Counted from the first letter of the stretch, positions 9,171 through 19,141 are shown. The stretch is 64,000 nt of DNA from Variovorax guangxiensis (GCF_003952165.1 NZ_RXFT01000002.1:548938-612937); one strand, 5' to 3'. Notes: a model not told the origin generated them from the sequence alone. Translations and numbers: made by a program.

Positions 9171-10364
9171 TTATCCCCGTAGAACGGATTTGCCAATGAT
9201 CAGTTGCTGGACTTCCGTCGCGCCCTCGTAGATGCGCAGCGAGCGGATGTCGCGGTAGAGGCTTTCAACCTTCGTGCCAACCTTCACGCCGAGGCCGCCA
9301 TGCATCTGCAGCGCCATGTCGATCACGCGGCTCGCGTTCTCGGTCGCGCACATCTTGGCCATGGCCGCGGCGGCCGACACGTCGCCCACTGCCGGTGCAC
9401 CGCGCCGCTCGGCGTCGTCGCGCATCCATGCGGCGCGGTAGGTGAGCAGCGCTGCACCGTCGATGAGCGCGGCCATCTCGCCGAGCTTGGCCTGCGTGAG
9501 CTGGAAGTCCGCCAGCGTCTGGCCGAACATTCGGCGCTTCTTCGAATGGGCGATCGCTTCCGACAGCGCGCGCCGGCCCATGCCGAGCGCCGCACCGGCC
9601 ACCGAGGCGCGGAAGATGTCGAGCGTGCGCATCGCGAGCTTGAAGCCGCCGTTGAGCTCGCCCAGCTGCGCGGCGCGCGGCACGACACAGTTCTCGAAGC
9701 GCAGCGTGGCCAGCGGGTGGGGCGCCATCACGTCGATGTGCGCGGAGGTGTCGAGGCCCGGCGTCGTCGCATCGACGATGAAGGCGGTGATGCCGCGCGT
9801 GCCGCCCGCCGGGTCGGTCTTCGCGAACACGCAGTAGAAGTCGGCGATGCCGCCGTTGCTGATCCAGGTCTTCTCGCCGCTCAGCTTCCAGCCGTCGGTG
9901 GTCGCCTCGGCGCGCATCGCCATCGCGCCCACGTCAGAGCCGGCCTCGGGCTCGCTGAGCGCGAAGGCCGCGATCTTGCCGCCCTTGGCAACGGCGGTCA
10001 GGTAATCGGCGTGCTGCTGCGGTGTGCCCGCGAGCGTGATCGCGCCGCTGCCCAGGCCCTGCATCGCGAAGGCGAAGTCGGCGAGCGGCGAGTGGTAGGC
10101 GAGCGTCTCGCGCAGCAGTACCAGGGCGCGCGAATCGAGCCGCTCCAGCGCGCCGCCGGAGCTGCCCGGCACGCAATAGCGCAGCCAGCCGCCGGCGCCT
10201 AGCCGCTGTACCCAGTCGCGACAGGCCGCGCGGTCGTCGTGCTCGTCGACCTGCTGCGCGTCGGCCCAGGGCAGCAGGCCGTCGGCCAGCGTGCGGTGCG
10301 CGTCGTCGAAGAAGGGCAGCGCAAGGTGCGCCGTCGAGGGTGGTGCGGGAGCCTTGGTCATCAT
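9171..10364 (-). CDS. Acyl-CoA dehydrogenase
   Basis: 397 residues of the FAD-dependent acyl-CoA dehydrogenase family. FAD- and substrate-binding motifs are visible: AFALSEPEAGSDVGAM (about 130) and GEKTWISNGGIADFY (about 160). The catalytic glutamate lies in the typical C-terminal RIYEGATEVQQLIIG. It probably oxidises an alicyclic CoA ester formed after the aromatic ring is dearomatised by the upstream fused enzyme. Two adjacent ATG codons (10364, 10361) could start it. It lies 4 bp after the crotonase gene in one operon. Confidence 0.9.
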   Translation of the reverse strand: MMTKAPAPPSTAHLALPFFDDAHRTLADGLLPWADAQQVDEHDDRAACRDWVQRLGAGGWLRYCVPGSSGGALERLDSRALVLLRETLAYHSPLADFAFAMQGLGSGAITLAGTPQQHADYLTAVAKGGKIAAFALSEPEAGSDVGAMAMRAEATTDGWKLSGEKTWISNGGIADFYCVFAKTDPAGGTRGITAFIVDATTPGLDTSAHIDVMAPHPLATLRFENCVVPRAAQLGELNGGFKLAMRTLDIFRASVAGAALGMGRRALSEAIAHSKKRRMFGQTLADFQLTQAKLGEMAALIDGAALLTYRAAWMRDDAERRGAPAVGDVSAAAAMAKMCATENASRVIDMALQMHGGLGVKVGTKVESLYRDIRSLRIYEGATEVQQLIIGKSVLRG

Positions 10365-10368
10365 CGCG

Positions 10369-11223
10369 TCAGTCCCCGCCGAACACCGGCTTGCGCTTGG
10401 CCGCGAAGGCCTCGTAGGCGCGCCTGAAATCTTCGGTCTGCATGCAGATGGCTTGCGCCTGCGCCTCGGCTTCGATGGCCTGGTCGATGGTCATCGACCA
10501 TTCCTGCGACAGCATGGTCTTGGTCATGCCGTGCGCGAAGGTCGGGCCTTCGGCCAGGTCGCGAGCGACCTTGGTGGCGGCTTCGAGCAGCGCATCGCTT
10601 TCGTGCAGCGCGTTGAAGAATCCCCACGAATGGCCTTCCTGCGCCGTCATCGCGCGGCCGGTGAAGAGCAGTTCGGACGCACGGCCCTGGCCGATCACTC
10701 GCGGCAGCAGCGCGCAGGCGCCCATGTCGGCGCCGGCGAGGCCCACGCGCGTGAAGAGGAAGGCGGTGCGCGTGGCGGGCGAGCCGTAGCGCAGGTCGCA
10801 GGCCAGCGCGATCATCGCGCCGGCACCGGCGCACACGCCGTCGATCGCGCCGACGACGGGCTGCGGACAGGCGCGCATCGCCTTCACCAGGTCGCCCGTC
10901 ATGCGCGTGAACTCCAGCAGCTCGGGCATGCGCATGCCGGTCAGCGGGCCGATGATCTCGTGTACGTCGCCGCCGGAGCAGAAGTTGCCGCCCGCGCCGG
11001 TCACGACGATCGTCTTCACGTCGGTGGCGTAGACCAGCGCGCGGAACAGGTCGCGCAGCTCGCCGTACGAGTCGAAGGTCAGCGGGTTCTTGCGGTCGGG
11101 CCGGTTCAGCGTGATGGTGCCGACGCCGGCCTCGTAGCTCCATGCGAAGTGCTCGGCCTTGTAGGCTGCCTTGGGTTCGAATTGGGCGCGCATGGGATTG
11201 CCCGCGCCGATGTAGTGCTTCAT
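10369..11223 (-). CDS. Enoyl-CoA hydratase/isomerase (crotonase) family protein
   Basis: 284 residues with the crotonase fold. The oxyanion-hole segment [15 protein letters not shown] (about 85) and [20 protein letters not shown] (about 130) are clear. Both glutamates used by true hydratases are missing: the ELA position reads MIA, and QPE is replaced by FTR. An aspartate is present in GLAGADMG, as in PaaG-type isomerases. It is thus more likely an isomerase or specialised ring enzyme than a hydratase. ATG at 11223 overlaps the marR stop by 4 bp. It belongs to the aromatic-CoA operon. Confidence 0.88.
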   Translation of the reverse strand: MKHYIGAGNPMRAQFEPKAAYKAEHFAWSYEAGVGTITLNRPDRKNPLTFDSYGELRDLFRALVYATDVKTIVVTGAGGNFCSGGDVHEIIGPLTGMRMPELLEFTRMTGDLVKAMRACPQPVVGAIDGVCAGAGAMIALACDLRYGSPATRTAFLFTRVGLAGADMGACALLPRVIGQGRASELLFTGRAMTAQEGHSWGFFNALHESDALLEAATKVARDLAEGPTFAHGMTKTMLSQEWSMTIDQAIEAEAQAQAICMQTEDFRRAYEAFAAKRKPVFGGD

Positions 11224-11702
11224 TCGGTCTCCGCCATCAGTAGTTGGTTGTGCGAGTGCTGCTTGACCTTGCCCAGCAGCTTGTGCAGTTGCGCGATCTC
11301 CCTGGCGCTGAGGCCCGCGAAGGCCTCGACGATCCAGTCCTCGTGCTGCTGCGCCATGTCGTTGAAGAGCTTGCGCCCGCGCGGCGTGAGGCGCACGCGC
11401 CATGCACGGCGGTCGCCCTCGACGTTGATGCGCTCCACCAGCCCTTCGGACACGAGCTGGTCGGTGATGCCGGTCACATTGCCGCCCGTCACCATCATGC
11501 GGCGCGAGAGCTCGTTCATCTTCAGCCCCTCGGGCGAGCGCTCGAGCTGGGACATCAGGTCGAAGCGCGGCAGCGTGGTGGCGAACTGCGAGCGCAGCTC
11601 GTTGCGCACCTGCTTCTCGATCAGCTGGGTGCAGGTGAGCAGCCGCAGCCAAAGCCGCAGCGCCTCCGGGTGTTCGCTGTGCGCGCGCGCTTCGAGGTCC
11701 AT
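11220..11702 (-). CDS. MarR-family transcriptional regulator
   Basis: 160 residues from ATG 11702. The winged-helix core is typical: [19 protein letters not shown], then [19 protein letters not shown] and the wing [17 protein letters not shown]. MarR proteins bind DNA as dimers and many in aromatic catabolism respond to aryl-CoA thioesters. It lies inside the operon, 1 bp after the fused monooxygenase and overlapping the crotonase gene, so autoregulation through the dyad at 14098-14111 is plausible. Confidence 0.92.
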   Translation of the reverse strand: MDLEARAHSEHPEALRLWLRLLTCTQLIEKQVRNELRSQFATTLPRFDLMSQLERSPEGLKMNELSRRMMVTGGNVTGITDQLVSEGLVERINVEGDRRAWRVRLTPRGRKLFNDMAQQHEDWIVEAFAGLSAREIAQLHKLLGKVKQHSHNQLLMAETE

Positions 11703-11703
11703 C

Positions 11704-14088
11704 TCAGTGCGTCTCCTCGCTGTTCTGCGCGGCCATCGCTGCATTGGCGGCCGCGGCGAGCTGCTGCTGCTTGGCGATCTCGCGGTACATCTGGTCGCGC
11801 CCGCTCAGGTACTGCACGGGCCATTCGACGTCGCGGCTTTGCAGCTTGGCGGCTTCGTGCAGCGTCCATGCCGGGTCGGCCAGGTGCGGGCGCGCGATGG
11901 CGCACAGGTCGGCGCGACCGGCGGCGATGATGCTGTTGGCCTGGTCGGCATCGGTGATGGCGCCCACGGCGATGGTCGAGATGCCGACCTCGTTGCGGAT
12001 GCGGTCGGAGAACGGCGTCTGGTACATGCGGCCGTACACCGGCTTCGCGGCGCGCGTGGTCTGGCCGGACGACACGTCGATGAAGTCGGCGCCGGCCTCC
12101 TTGAAGAGGCGCGCGACCACGATGGCGTCGGCATCGGTGTTGCCGCCGGGCGCCCAGTCGTGCGCCGAGATGCGTACGCTCATCGGCTTGTCGGCCGGCC
12201 ACGCGGCGCGCATGGCACGGAACACTTCGAGCGGGTAGCGGCAGCGCGCCTCGATGTCGCCGCCGTACTCGTCGGTGCGCAGGTTGGTGAGCGGGCTGAT
12301 GAAGGCCGACAGCAGATAGCCGTGCGCGCAGTGCAGCTCGAGCCAGTCGAAGCCGCATTCGGCGGCGCGGCGGGTCGAGTCGACGAACTGGTCGCGCAGC
12401 GTGTCCATCTCGGCGCGCGTGATGGCCGCGGGCAGCTGGTTCTGCTCGCCGTAGGACAGCGCGCTCGCGGCCAGCAGCGGCCAGTTGCCGCTCTCGAGCG
12501 GCTCGTCGGTACCTTCCCAACCCACGCGGGTCGAGCCCTTGGGGCCGCTGTGGCCGAGTTGCATCGCGATCTTCGCGCTCGACTGCGTGTGCACGAAGTC
12601 GACGATGCGCTTGAAGGCGGCCTGCTGCTCATCGTTGTAGAGGCCGGTGCAGCCGGGCGTGATGCGGCCTTCGGGCGTCGGGCTGGTCATCTCGACGAAC
12701 ACCATCGCGGCGCCGCCGAGCGCGCGTGCGCCCAGGTGCACCAGCAGGAAATCCTGCGGCACGCCGTCGACCGCGCTGTAGGTGGCCATCGGCGACACCA
12801 GGATGCGGTTCTTCAGCGTGAGCCCGCGCACCTTGTAGGGCATGAGCATCGGCGGCAGCGCCTTGCCGCCAGCCAGCCACTGCTCGTAGCCGCTGAGCCA
12901 CTGCGTGTCGCGCAGGCGCAGGTTCTCGTGGCTGATGCGCTGCGAGCGGGTGAGCAGCGAGTAGGCGAACTGCTCGATCTGCATGCCGGTGTAGCGCGGC
13001 ACGTTCTCGAACCACTCGGTGGAGTTGCGCGCGGCGTTCTGGATCTTCAGCACCTCGACGCTGCGGCGTGCCTCGTAGCCTTCGAGCACATGGTCGACAG
13101 TGCCGCCCTGCGCGAACTCGTTGGCCAGGTCGATCGCGTCTTCCAGCGCCAGCTTGGTGCCCGAGCCGATCGAGAAGTGCGCCGTGTGCGCCGCGTCGCC
13201 CATCAGCACCACGGGCACCGAGCGGCCCTCTACGTCGATGCGGTGCGTCCAGCGCTCGCACACCACGCGCGGAAAGCGGATCCAGTTGGCCGAGCCGCGC
13301 AGGTGCGTGGCATTGCTGATCAGCGAATGGCCGCCGAGGTACTTGGCGAAGAGCTTCTCGCAGAAGGCGATGGCCTCGGGCTGTTCCATCTGGTCGAGGC
13401 CGTGGGCCTTCCACACGGCCTCGGGCGTCTCGACGATGAAGGTCGAGGTCTTGTCGTCGAACTGGTAGGCGTGCGCCTGGAACCAGCCGTGCTCGGTCTG
13501 TTCGAAGGCGAAGGTGAAGGCGTCGAAGGTCTGGTGCGTGCCCAGCCACACGAAGCGGCAGTTGCGCAGGTCGATGTCGGGCCTGAACACCTCGGCGTAG
13601 CGCTGGCGGATGCGGCTGTTGAGGCCGTCGCTGGCGATCACCAGGTCGGCCTTGTATTTGGCGGCCATCGCCTGGTCGTCGGCGACGTCGGTCTCGAACA
13701 CCAGCTCGACGCCCAGCTCGAGGCAGCGCTCCTGCAGGATGTTGAGCAGCCGCTTGCGGCCGATGCCGCAGAAGCCGTGGCCGCCCGAGCGCACCTGGCG
13801 GCCCTTGAAGAAGACCTGGATGTCGTCCCAGTGGTGGAACTCGTTGCCGATGAGCGCTGCGGTCGGCGCGTCGGCCGCGCGCAGGTTGGCGAGCGTCTGG
13901 TCGCTGAGTACCACGCCCCAGCCGAAGGTGTCGAAGGGGCGGTTGCGCTCCACCACGGTGATCTGCAGCGCCGGGTTGCGCGCCTTCATCAACAGGGCGA
14001 AGTAGAGGCCCGCCGGCCCGCCACCGATGCACAGGATGCGTTGGAGGTCCGAGGCGGGAGCGGACTTGGACGGGTCGAGGCTGTTCAT
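11704..14088 (-). CDS. 2-aminobenzoyl-CoA monooxygenase/reductase or salicylyl-CoA 5-hydroxylase (FAD monooxygenase-OYE fusion)
   Basis: 794 residues in two enzyme halves. Residues 1 to about 400 are a flavin monooxygenase with the FAD fingerprint [11 protein letters not shown] at 22 and the [22 protein letters not shown] motif near 290. Residues about 410-770 are an old-yellow-enzyme reductase ([34 protein letters not shown]). This fusion is known from 2-aminobenzoyl-CoA monooxygenase/reductase, which hydroxylates and then reduces the aromatic ring. ATG 14088 leaves about 15 residues before the Rossmann strand. No Shine-Dalgarno precedes it and the predicted transcript starts about 2 nt upstream. 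Confidence 0.92.
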   Translation of the reverse strand: MNSLDPSKSAPASDLQRILCIGGGPAGLYFALLMKARNPALQITVVERNRPFDTFGWGVVLSDQTLANLRAADAPTAALIGNEFHHWDDIQVFFKGRQVRSGGHGFCGIGRKRLLNILQERCLELGVELVFETDVADDQAMAAKYKADLVIASDGLNSRIRQRYAEVFRPDIDLRNCRFVWLGTHQTFDAFTFAFEQTEHGWFQAHAYQFDDKTSTFIVETPEAVWKAHGLDQMEQPEAIAFCEKLFAKYLGGHSLISNATHLRGSANWIRFPRVVCERWTHRIDVEGRSVPVVLMGDAAHTAHFSIGSGTKLALEDAIDLANEFAQGGTVDHVLEGYEARRSVEVLKIQNAARNSTEWFENVPRYTGMQIEQFAYSLLTRSQRISHENLRLRDTQWLSGYEQWLAGGKALPPMLMPYKVRGLTLKNRILVSPMATYSAVDGVPQDFLLVHLGARALGGAAMVFVEMTSPTPEGRITPGCTGLYNDEQQAAFKRIVDFVHTQSSAKIAMQLGHSGPKGSTRVGWEGTDEPLESGNWPLLAASALSYGEQNQLPAAITRAEMDTLRDQFVDSTRRAAECGFDWLELHCAHGYLLSAFISPLTNLRTDEYGGDIEARCRYPLEVFRAMRAAWPADKPMSVRISAHDWAPGGNTDADAIVVARLFKEAGADFIDVSSGQTTRAAKPVYGRMYQTPFSDRIRNEVGISTIAVGAITDADQANSIIAAGRADLCAIARPHLADPAWTLHEAAKLQSRDVEWPVQYLSGRDQMYREIAKQQQLAAAANAAMAAQNSEETH

Positions 14089-14096
14089 GGCTAAAT

Positions 14097-14124
14097 AGTT
14101 TAGACATAAACAATCCAATGTCAA
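14097..14124 (-). promoter_or_regulatory. Promoter and MarR-type dyad of the aromatic-CoA operon
   Basis: Read on the minus strand, a perfect -35 TTGACA (14124-14119) is followed after 16 bp by TAAACT (14102-14097). The dyad GTTTA-gaca-TAAAC (14098-14111) overlaps the -10 box, where a repressor would block polymerase. The predicted start site is about 2 nt from the ATG at 14088. Confidence 0.6.
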
Positions 14125-14219
14125 TCCGGGTTCGCGCAAGCCCGAAGCCGCCTCAGATCGCGGCTTGCGCCGACACGGGAAGTCATGCAAAAGCTTGGAA
14201 AAATCAATACCATGGCCCC

Positions 14220-15491
14220 ATGCAACACTTGATACCCAAGATCGAGTCGCAGCTGGCTTCGCTGCCTGTCCCCATCGCGCTCGAGCTGCCCGATGGCCGG
14301 CGCGTCGCACAGGCCGGAGCCCGCGTCACGCTGGCCTTCAAGGAATGGGCGGTGCTGGCCAAGCTGGCGGCACGGCAGGTGGGCGCCATCGGCGAGGCCT
14401 ACGTCGAAGGCAAGGTGCAGATCGAAGGCGCCATGCGCGACCTGATCGATGCCACGGTCGGCATGCTCCCCGGCAACCCGGCGGAGACCGACACCGGCTG
14501 GTGGAGCCGCCTGCAGCGCCGGGCCAAGTCGCACGGCTCGCACTCGCTGCGCAAGGACGCGGCGCAGATCGAGTTCCACTACGACGTTTCCGACGACTTC
14601 TACGCGCTGTGGCTGGACCCGCGCCGCGTGTATTCATGCGCGTACTTCCGTACGCCCGACCTCACGCTGGCGCAGGCGCAGGAAGCCAAGCTCGACCACA
14701 TCTGCCGCAAGCTGATGCTGCAGCCTGGCGAGCGCTACCTCGACATCGGCTCCGGATGGGGCGCACTGCTGCTGTGGGCGGCCGAGCACTACGGCGTGGA
14801 CGCCACCGGCATCACGCTGTCGAAGAACCAGCATGCGCACGTGCAGCGGCTCATCGAGGAGAAGGGCCTGCAGGGCCGCGTGCGCGTCGAGCTGCGCGAC
14901 TACCGCGAAGTGCCCACCGACAAGCCCTTCGACAAGATCTCCTCCGTCGGCATGTTCGAGCACGTGGGCGCGGCCAACATGCCGACCTACTTCCGCAAGA
15001 TCCATTCGCTGCTCAAGCCGGGCGGCCTGGTGATGAACCACGGCATCACCTCCGGCGAGCTCAACTACCGCCAGCTCGGCGCCGGCATGGGCGACTTCAT
15101 CGAGAAATACATCTTCCCCGGCGGCGAGCTGCTGCACGTGACGCACGTGCTGCGCGAGACGGCCGCGGCCGGCCTGGAGATGGTCGACACCGAGAGCCTG
15201 CGCCCGCATTACGCGCGCACGCTCTGGGCATGGTCCGACGCGCTGGAAGCGCAGCTCGACGCCGCGCGCGAAGTGCTCCAGCGCAGCGGCGGCCGGCAGG
15301 CCGAGAACGCCGAGCGCGTGCTGCGCGCCTACCGCCTGTACCTCGCGGGCTCCGCCATGAGCTTCGAGCAGGGCTGGATCTCGCTGCACCAGATGCTTTC
15401 CACCAAACCCGACGGCAACGTCGAACACGGCGTCCTTCGCGGCGCGCAATCCGTGTACCCTTTTGCACGTGACTACATCTACAACAAGTGA
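14220..15491 (+). CDS. Cyclopropane-fatty-acyl-phospholipid synthase family methyltransferase
   Basis: 423 residues. The N-terminal lipid-interacting region is followed by a SAM-binding Rossmann domain starting at [19 protein letters not shown] (about 175), then [11 protein letters not shown], the bicarbonate/active-site region [20 protein letters not shown], and [13 protein letters not shown] segments. Such enzymes transfer a methylene from SAM onto unsaturated acyl chains of membrane phospholipids. The chosen ATG has no obvious ribosome binding site; the open frame continues upstream but that part looks noncoding. It diverges from the aromatic-CoA operon. Confidence 0.88.
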   Translation: MQHLIPKIESQLASLPVPIALELPDGRRVAQAGARVTLAFKEWAVLAKLAARQVGAIGEAYVEGKVQIEGAMRDLIDATVGMLPGNPAETDTGWWSRLQRRAKSHGSHSLRKDAAQIEFHYDVSDDFYALWLDPRRVYSCAYFRTPDLTLAQAQEAKLDHICRKLMLQPGERYLDIGSGWGALLLWAAEHYGVDATGITLSKNQHAHVQRLIEEKGLQGRVRVELRDYREVPTDKPFDKISSVGMFEHVGAANMPTYFRKIHSLLKPGGLVMNHGITSGELNYRQLGAGMGDFIEKYIFPGGELLHVTHVLRETAAAGLEMVDTESLRPHYARTLWAWSDALEAQLDAAREVLQRSGGRQAENAERVLRAYRLYLAGSAMSFEQGWISLHQMLSTKPDGNVEHGVLRGAQSVYPFARDYIYNK

Positions 15492-15502
15492 GTGAGAACA
15501 CC

Positions 15503-15826
15503 ATGCTCTATCGATTCCAGTCCCGCGCCTCTCCCGATTTCGTGATGCTCGAAGTGCATGCCCGCCAGCTGCTGGAGATCGTCGGCAAGTCGATCGCCCC
15601 GCAGGGCATCATTACCGTCGAGCAGATCCCCGGCGCCATCGCGGCCCTCGAAGCCGCGCTGGCACGCGAGGCTTCCAACACCCACAACAACGACGACTAC
15701 GCCGTCGAAGGCCACGCCAACGAGGCCGAGAAGCAGCACGTGGGCCTGCACCAGCGTGCGATCCCGTTGCTGCACATGCTCAAGGACTCGCTTGCCGAAA
15801 AGAAGGACGTGACCTGGAAGACCTGA
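15503..15826 (+). CDS. DUF1840 domain-containing protein
   Basis: 107 residues starting MLYRFQSRASPDFVMLE, the recognisable start of the DUF1840 family. The middle contains GIITVEQIPGAIAALEAAL and the end HQRAIPLLHMLKDSLAEKKDVTW. The family is small, soluble and of unknown function, common in betaproteobacteria. ATG 15503 is preferred over an upstream GTG at 15488, which overlaps the previous stop codon and adds five atypical residues. It is 11 bp after the methyltransferase gene and probably cotranscribed. Confidence 0.85.
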   Translation: MLYRFQSRASPDFVMLEVHARQLLEIVGKSIAPQGIITVEQIPGAIAALEAALAREASNTHNNDDYAVEGHANEAEKQHVGLHQRAIPLLHMLKDSLAEKKDVTWKT

Positions 15827-15858
15827 TCACCAAAGATCAGCCACCGGTCTTTGCGTGA

Positions 15859-15948
15859 AACACCACGGATCCGGCTCTGCCGGTCCGCAGGTGTTGCCCC
15901 CTGCAAGGGGGAAGGCGCGCGCGACACGAAGTGCGCGCAGCCTGGGGG
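15859..15948 (-). repeat. Family A 3'-end repeat, copy A1
   Basis: 90-bp element with three hairpins. On the plus strand: AACACC...GGTGTT enclosing CCGGC/GCCGG, then CCCCC/GGGGG, then a GCGC-rich stem around CACGAAGTG. Its GGGGG end touches the stop codon (15949-15951) of the minus-strand Bug gene with no gap. Orientation is given relative to that gene. Confidence 0.85.
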
Positions 15949-16974
15949 TTAGTCAACTTTAGCGCCGGAGTCCTTGACCACCTTCGCCCACTTCACATGC
16001 TCGCTCGCAATGAGCTTCGTGAAGTCGGCCGGCGAATTCCCGCTCGGGATCGCGCCCTGAGCCAGCATCTTCTCCTTCATGGCCGGCGTGCCCAGCGCCT
16101 TGGCCACTTCCTGCTGAATGCGGTTCACGATCTCCGGTGACGTGCCCGCCGGCGCCAGCAGCCCGAACCACGAACTCGCCTCGTAGCCCTTGAGCGAGGG
16201 GCCGCCCACTTCAGCCACCGTAGGAATGTCCGGCAGGGCCGGTGAACGCTGCGCGCTCGTCACCGCCAGCGCGGTGAGCTTGCCCGCCTTGATCTGCGCC
16301 ATCGACGAAGGCAGGTTGTCGAACATCACGTCGGCATTCCCGCCCACCATGTCCAGCAGCGCCGGGCCCGAGCCCTTGTACGGGATGTGGGCCATGAAGG
16401 TGCCCGTCATGCTCTTGAAGAGTTCGCCCGCCAGGTGGATCGAGGTGCCGCTGCCGCTGGAGGCCATGTTCAGCTTGCCGGGGTTGGCCTTGGCGTACTT
16501 GATGAAGTCCTGCACGTTGTGGATGTTCAGCGATTTCGCCTTGTCGGCGTTCATCTCCATCACGTTCGGCACGGCGGCCACCAGCGTGATCGGCGCGAAG
16601 TCCTTGATCGGGTCGAAGGGCAGCTTGGGATACAGCGCGCGGTTGATGCCGTGCGTGCCCACGGTGCCCATCAGCAGCGTGTAGCCGTCGTTCGGCGCGC
16701 GCGCCACGATCTCGGCGCCCACGTTGCCGCCCGCGCCCGCGCGGTTGTCGACGATGAACTGCTGGCCGAAGGCCTTGGAAAGCTCGGGCGCCACCGCGCG
16801 CGCCAGGATGTCGGTCGTGCCGCCGGCCGCGAAGGGCACGACGATGCGCACCGGCTTGGTCGGCCAGGTGCTCTGTGCCCACGAGGGAGCGGTGATGAGG
16901 GTCAGCGCGGCGGCGACGGATGCGGCCAGCGCGGTGCGGCGATTCGGGGAGGAAGAGAAAGTCTGATGGGTCAT
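15949..16974 (-). CDS. Tripartite tricarboxylate transporter-type substrate-binding protein (Bug family)
   Basis: 341 residues. A signal peptide (about 1-38, ending around APSWAQ) precedes the mature start [20 protein letters not shown], the classic Bug motif that binds a carboxylate. Conserved [14 protein letters not shown] and [17 protein letters not shown] are also present. It would bind a small organic acid in the periplasm. No TctA/TctB membrane genes are nearby, as is common for the expanded Bug family of Comamonadaceae and Bordetella. It follows the lysR gene on the same strand, 91 bp downstream. Confidence 0.92.
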   Translation of the reverse strand: MTHQTFSSSPNRRTALAASVAAALTLITAPSWAQSTWPTKPVRIVVPFAAGGTTDILARAVAPELSKAFGQQFIVDNRAGAGGNVGAEIVARAPNDGYTLLMGTVGTHGINRALYPKLPFDPIKDFAPITLVAAVPNVMEMNADKAKSLNIHNVQDFIKYAKANPGKLNMASSGSGTSIHLAGELFKSMTGTFMAHIPYKGSGPALLDMVGGNADVMFDNLPSSMAQIKAGKLTALAVTSAQRSPALPDIPTVAEVGGPSLKGYEASSWFGLLAPAGTSPEIVNRIQQEVAKALGTPAMKEKMLAQGAIPSGNSPADFTKLIASEHVKWAKVVKDSGAKVD

Positions 16975-17065
16975 GCGCGCGTTTGTACAGGTGCGCGCTC
17001 CGGCCGTCGCGGGTGAAAACCCCGTGGCCGCGTGAGGGAGTTGACAGCGCGTGGTCTGGGGCGCC

Positions 17066-18013
17066 TCAGGCCACCTGCATCCGCTGCGCGAACCGCTCCT
17101 CGCGGAAGCGCTCCAGCACGAAATCGATGAACACCCGCGTCTTCGGCGGCAGCAGCTTCTTGCTCGGGTAGTACAGCCACACCGCACCGGCGTCCTGGTA
17201 CCAGTCGGGCAGCAGCCGCAGCAGCTCCCCGCTGCGCAGCCCGCGCTCCACGAAGGGCATGGGCAGCATCGCCACACCCAGTCCCATAAGCGCGGCATGC
17301 GCGATCGCCTCGGGGTCGTTGAAGATGGCGCGCGGCCGGGGCAGCTCGACGCTGACCTCGCTTTCGCCTTCGCCTCCGCCCGCGCCGCGCACGCGCCGCA
17401 GCGTCCAGCTGCGCACGCGCCCCGTGGGCGAGGAGCGGCGCATCAGCGTGTCGAGCGCGGCCAGGTCCGACGGATGCCGGGGCGGCTTGCGCCCCTGCAT
17501 GTACGCGGGCGAGGCCACTGCCACCACGTGGATGCGCGCCAGCTCGCGCGCCACCAGCCCGGCCGGCAGCTCGATGCCGCCGCCGATGGCCGCGTCGAAG
17601 CCCTCGCCCACCAGGTCGACCTGCTGGTTGTCGAAGTGCCAGTCGGGCACGATGGCCGGATAGCGCGCGAGGAACCCGCCCATCAGCGGCAGCACGTGCT
17701 CGCGCCCGAAGGCCTGGCCCATGCTCACCTTCAGCGTGCCCGAGGGCTGGCCGTCGTCGGTGTCGACGCCGGCCACCGCCTCGCGCAGCGTGGCCAGCGC
17801 GCCGCCGATCTGCGCCAGGAAGCGCTCGCCGCCCTCCGTCAGCGTCAGGCTGCGCGTGCTGCGCTGGAACAGCCGCAGCCTCAGCCGCGCTTCCAGCCTT
17901 GCCACGTTCTTGCTGACGGCGGCCGGCGTCAGGCCAAGGCGCCGCGCGGCCTCGGAGAAGCTGCCGCCTTCCGCGCTCTGCACGAAGGATTCGAGGTGAT
18001 TGAGCGGTTCCAT
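17066..18013 (-). CDS. LysR-family transcriptional regulator
   Basis: 315 residues from ATG 18013. The N-terminal winged helix is clear: [52 protein letters not shown]. The effector-binding domain follows (about 90-300), with [20 protein letters not shown]. It is divergent to the SDR gene at 18139, with a perfect dyad in the 125-bp spacer, so it most likely controls that gene and itself. The Bug gene downstream could be in the same transcript. Confidence 0.93.
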   Translation of the reverse strand: MEPLNHLESFVQSAEGGSFSEAARRLGLTPAAVSKNVARLEARLRLRLFQRSTRSLTLTEGGERFLAQIGGALATLREAVAGVDTDDGQPSGTLKVSMGQAFGREHVLPLMGGFLARYPAIVPDWHFDNQQVDLVGEGFDAAIGGGIELPAGLVARELARIHVVAVASPAYMQGRKPPRHPSDLAALDTLMRRSSPTGRVRSWTLRRVRGAGGGEGESEVSVELPRPRAIFNDPEAIAHAALMGLGVAMLPMPFVERGLRSGELLRLLPDWYQDAGAVWLYYPSKKLLPPKTRVFIDFVLERFREERFAQRMQVA

Positions 18014-18034
18014 GGCCGCATTGTGGCGCCCATC

Positions 18035-18051
18035 TTCAACCATCGGTTGAA
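18035..18051. promoter_or_regulatory. Dyad in the LysR/SDR divergent spacer (candidate LysR operator)
   Basis: TTCAACC-ATC-GGTTGAA is a perfect 7-bp inverted repeat with a 3-bp centre, starting 22 bp from the lysR start codon and AT-rich against its surroundings. LysR proteins bind such imperfect dyads in divergent promoters. The assignment is from position. Confidence 0.6.
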
Positions 18052-18138
18052 TCTGATTGACCCGATTGACGGCTACCGGAGAAGGAATGAAGCGCCCAAA
18101 CTGAGGCCTTCTTCTCCACCATCGCACAGGAAAAAATC

Positions 18139-18915
18139 ATGGCCTCCAGCACCGCTTCCTCTTTCGCTTCTTCTTCCTCCGTCCTGGCCGGCAAGGTCGC
18201 CTTCGTCACCGGCGGCTCGCGCGGCATCGGCGCGGCCATCGTGCGCCGCCTGGCGCGCGACGGCGCCGCCGTGGCCTTCAGCTACGCGGCCTCGGCAGCT
18301 CCCGCCGACGAACTGGTGCGCAGCATCCAGTCCGAAGGCGGCCGCGCCCTCGCGCTGAAGATCGACAGCGCCGACGCCGCGGCCCTCACCGCCGGCATCG
18401 ACGAGGCCGCCCGCACCTTCGGCAGGATCGACATCCTCGTGAACAACGCGGGGGTGTTCCTCGGCGGCACCCTCGACGAGTTCTCGCTCGAAGACTTCGA
18501 CAAGACGCTGGCCATCAACGTGCGCGCGGTCTTCGTCGCCGCCAAGGCGGCCTCGCGCCACATGGGCGAGGGCGGCCGCATCATCAACATCGGCAGCACG
18601 AATGCCGAGCGCATGCCCTGGCCCGGCGGCAGCGCCTACGCGATGAGCAAGTCGGCGCTGGTCGGCCTGGTGCAGGGCCTGTCGCGCGACCTCGGCCCGC
18701 GCGGCATCACCGTCAACAACGTGCAGCCCGGCCCGGTCAACACCGACATGAACCCCGTCGACGGCCCCAACGCCGCTTCGATGCACGGCCTGATGGCGCT
18801 GGCCCGCCACGGCCATCCTGATGAAATCGCCGCCATGGTCGGCTACCTCGCCAGCCCCGAAGCCGGCTTCGTGACGGGTGCGAGCCTCAACATCGACGGT
18901 GGCTTCGCGGCATAA
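18139..18915 (+). CDS. SDR-family NAD(P)-dependent oxidoreductase
   Basis: 258 residues of the classical short-chain dehydrogenase family, close to 3-oxoacyl-ACP reductases. The cofactor motif VTGGSRGIGAA begins near residue 23, NNAG (ILVNNAGVF) near 100, and the catalytic Ser and YxxxK lie in GGSAYAMSKSAL near 168. The end GFVTGASLNIDGGFAA is typical. A serine-rich N-terminal tail of about 14 residues is unusual. Substrate cannot be told. It is divergent to a LysR gene and followed by two tandem A repeats. Confidence 0.92.
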   Translation: MASSTASSFASSSSVLAGKVAFVTGGSRGIGAAIVRRLARDGAAVAFSYAASAAPADELVRSIQSEGGRALALKIDSADAAALTAGIDEAARTFGRIDILVNNAGVFLGGTLDEFSLEDFDKTLAINVRAVFVAAKAASRHMGEGGRIINIGSTNAERMPWPGGSAYAMSKSALVGLVQGLSRDLGPRGITVNNVQPGPVNTDMNPVDGPNAASMHGLMALARHGHPDEIAAMVGYLASPEAGFVTGASLNIDGGFAA

Positions 18916-18924
18916 CTTGGTTCG

Positions 18925-19012
18925 CCCCCAGGCTGCGCGCACTTCGTGTCGCTTCGCCAACCCCCTTCCGGGGGCAACACCAGCGGCCCGGCGAAGCCGG
19001 TTCCGCGGTGTT
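18925..19012 (+). repeat. Family A 3'-end repeat, copy A2 (first of a tandem pair)
   Basis: 88 bp. It starts with CCCCC 9 bp after the SDR stop codon and ends with GGTGTT. All three stems are intact; the middle stem is GCGG/CCGC. It is in the same sense as the SDR gene, so it would be in that gene's 3' untranslated RNA. Confidence 0.85.
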
Positions 19013-19021
19013 CTTGGCTCG

Positions 19022-19108
19022 CCCCCAGGCTTCGCGCACTTCGTGTCGCTTCGCCAACCCCTTCCGGGGGCAACACCGACGGCCCGGCGAAGCCGGTTCC
19101 GTGGTGTT
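19022..19108 (+). repeat. Family A 3'-end repeat, copy A3 (second of a tandem pair)
   Basis: 87 bp, same orientation as A2 and 9 bp after it. Its middle stem is ACGG/CCGT where A2 has GCGG/CCGC, a change on both sides that keeps pairing. The C-run before the second hairpin is one base shorter than in A2. Confidence 0.85.
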
Positions 19109-19141
19109 CTGGAATGGGACGTGGCCTGATCGTGGTTGCGG

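Noticed and set aside
10291..14094. A very long open frame (over 1,200 codons) on the plus strand
   Set aside because: It lies antisense to the acyl-CoA dehydrogenase, crotonase, marR and fused monooxygenase genes, has the skewed Arg/His/Ala composition of GC-rich antisense frames, and shows no family motif.
16975..17065. Possible terminator between lysR and the first Bug gene
   Set aside because: Some G/C symmetry is present but there is no clear stem with a T-run.
18925..19108. CRISPR-like tandem repeat
   Set aside because: Only two units of about 88 bp with a 9-bp gap and no spacers of uniform length. It belongs to a dispersed hairpin family.
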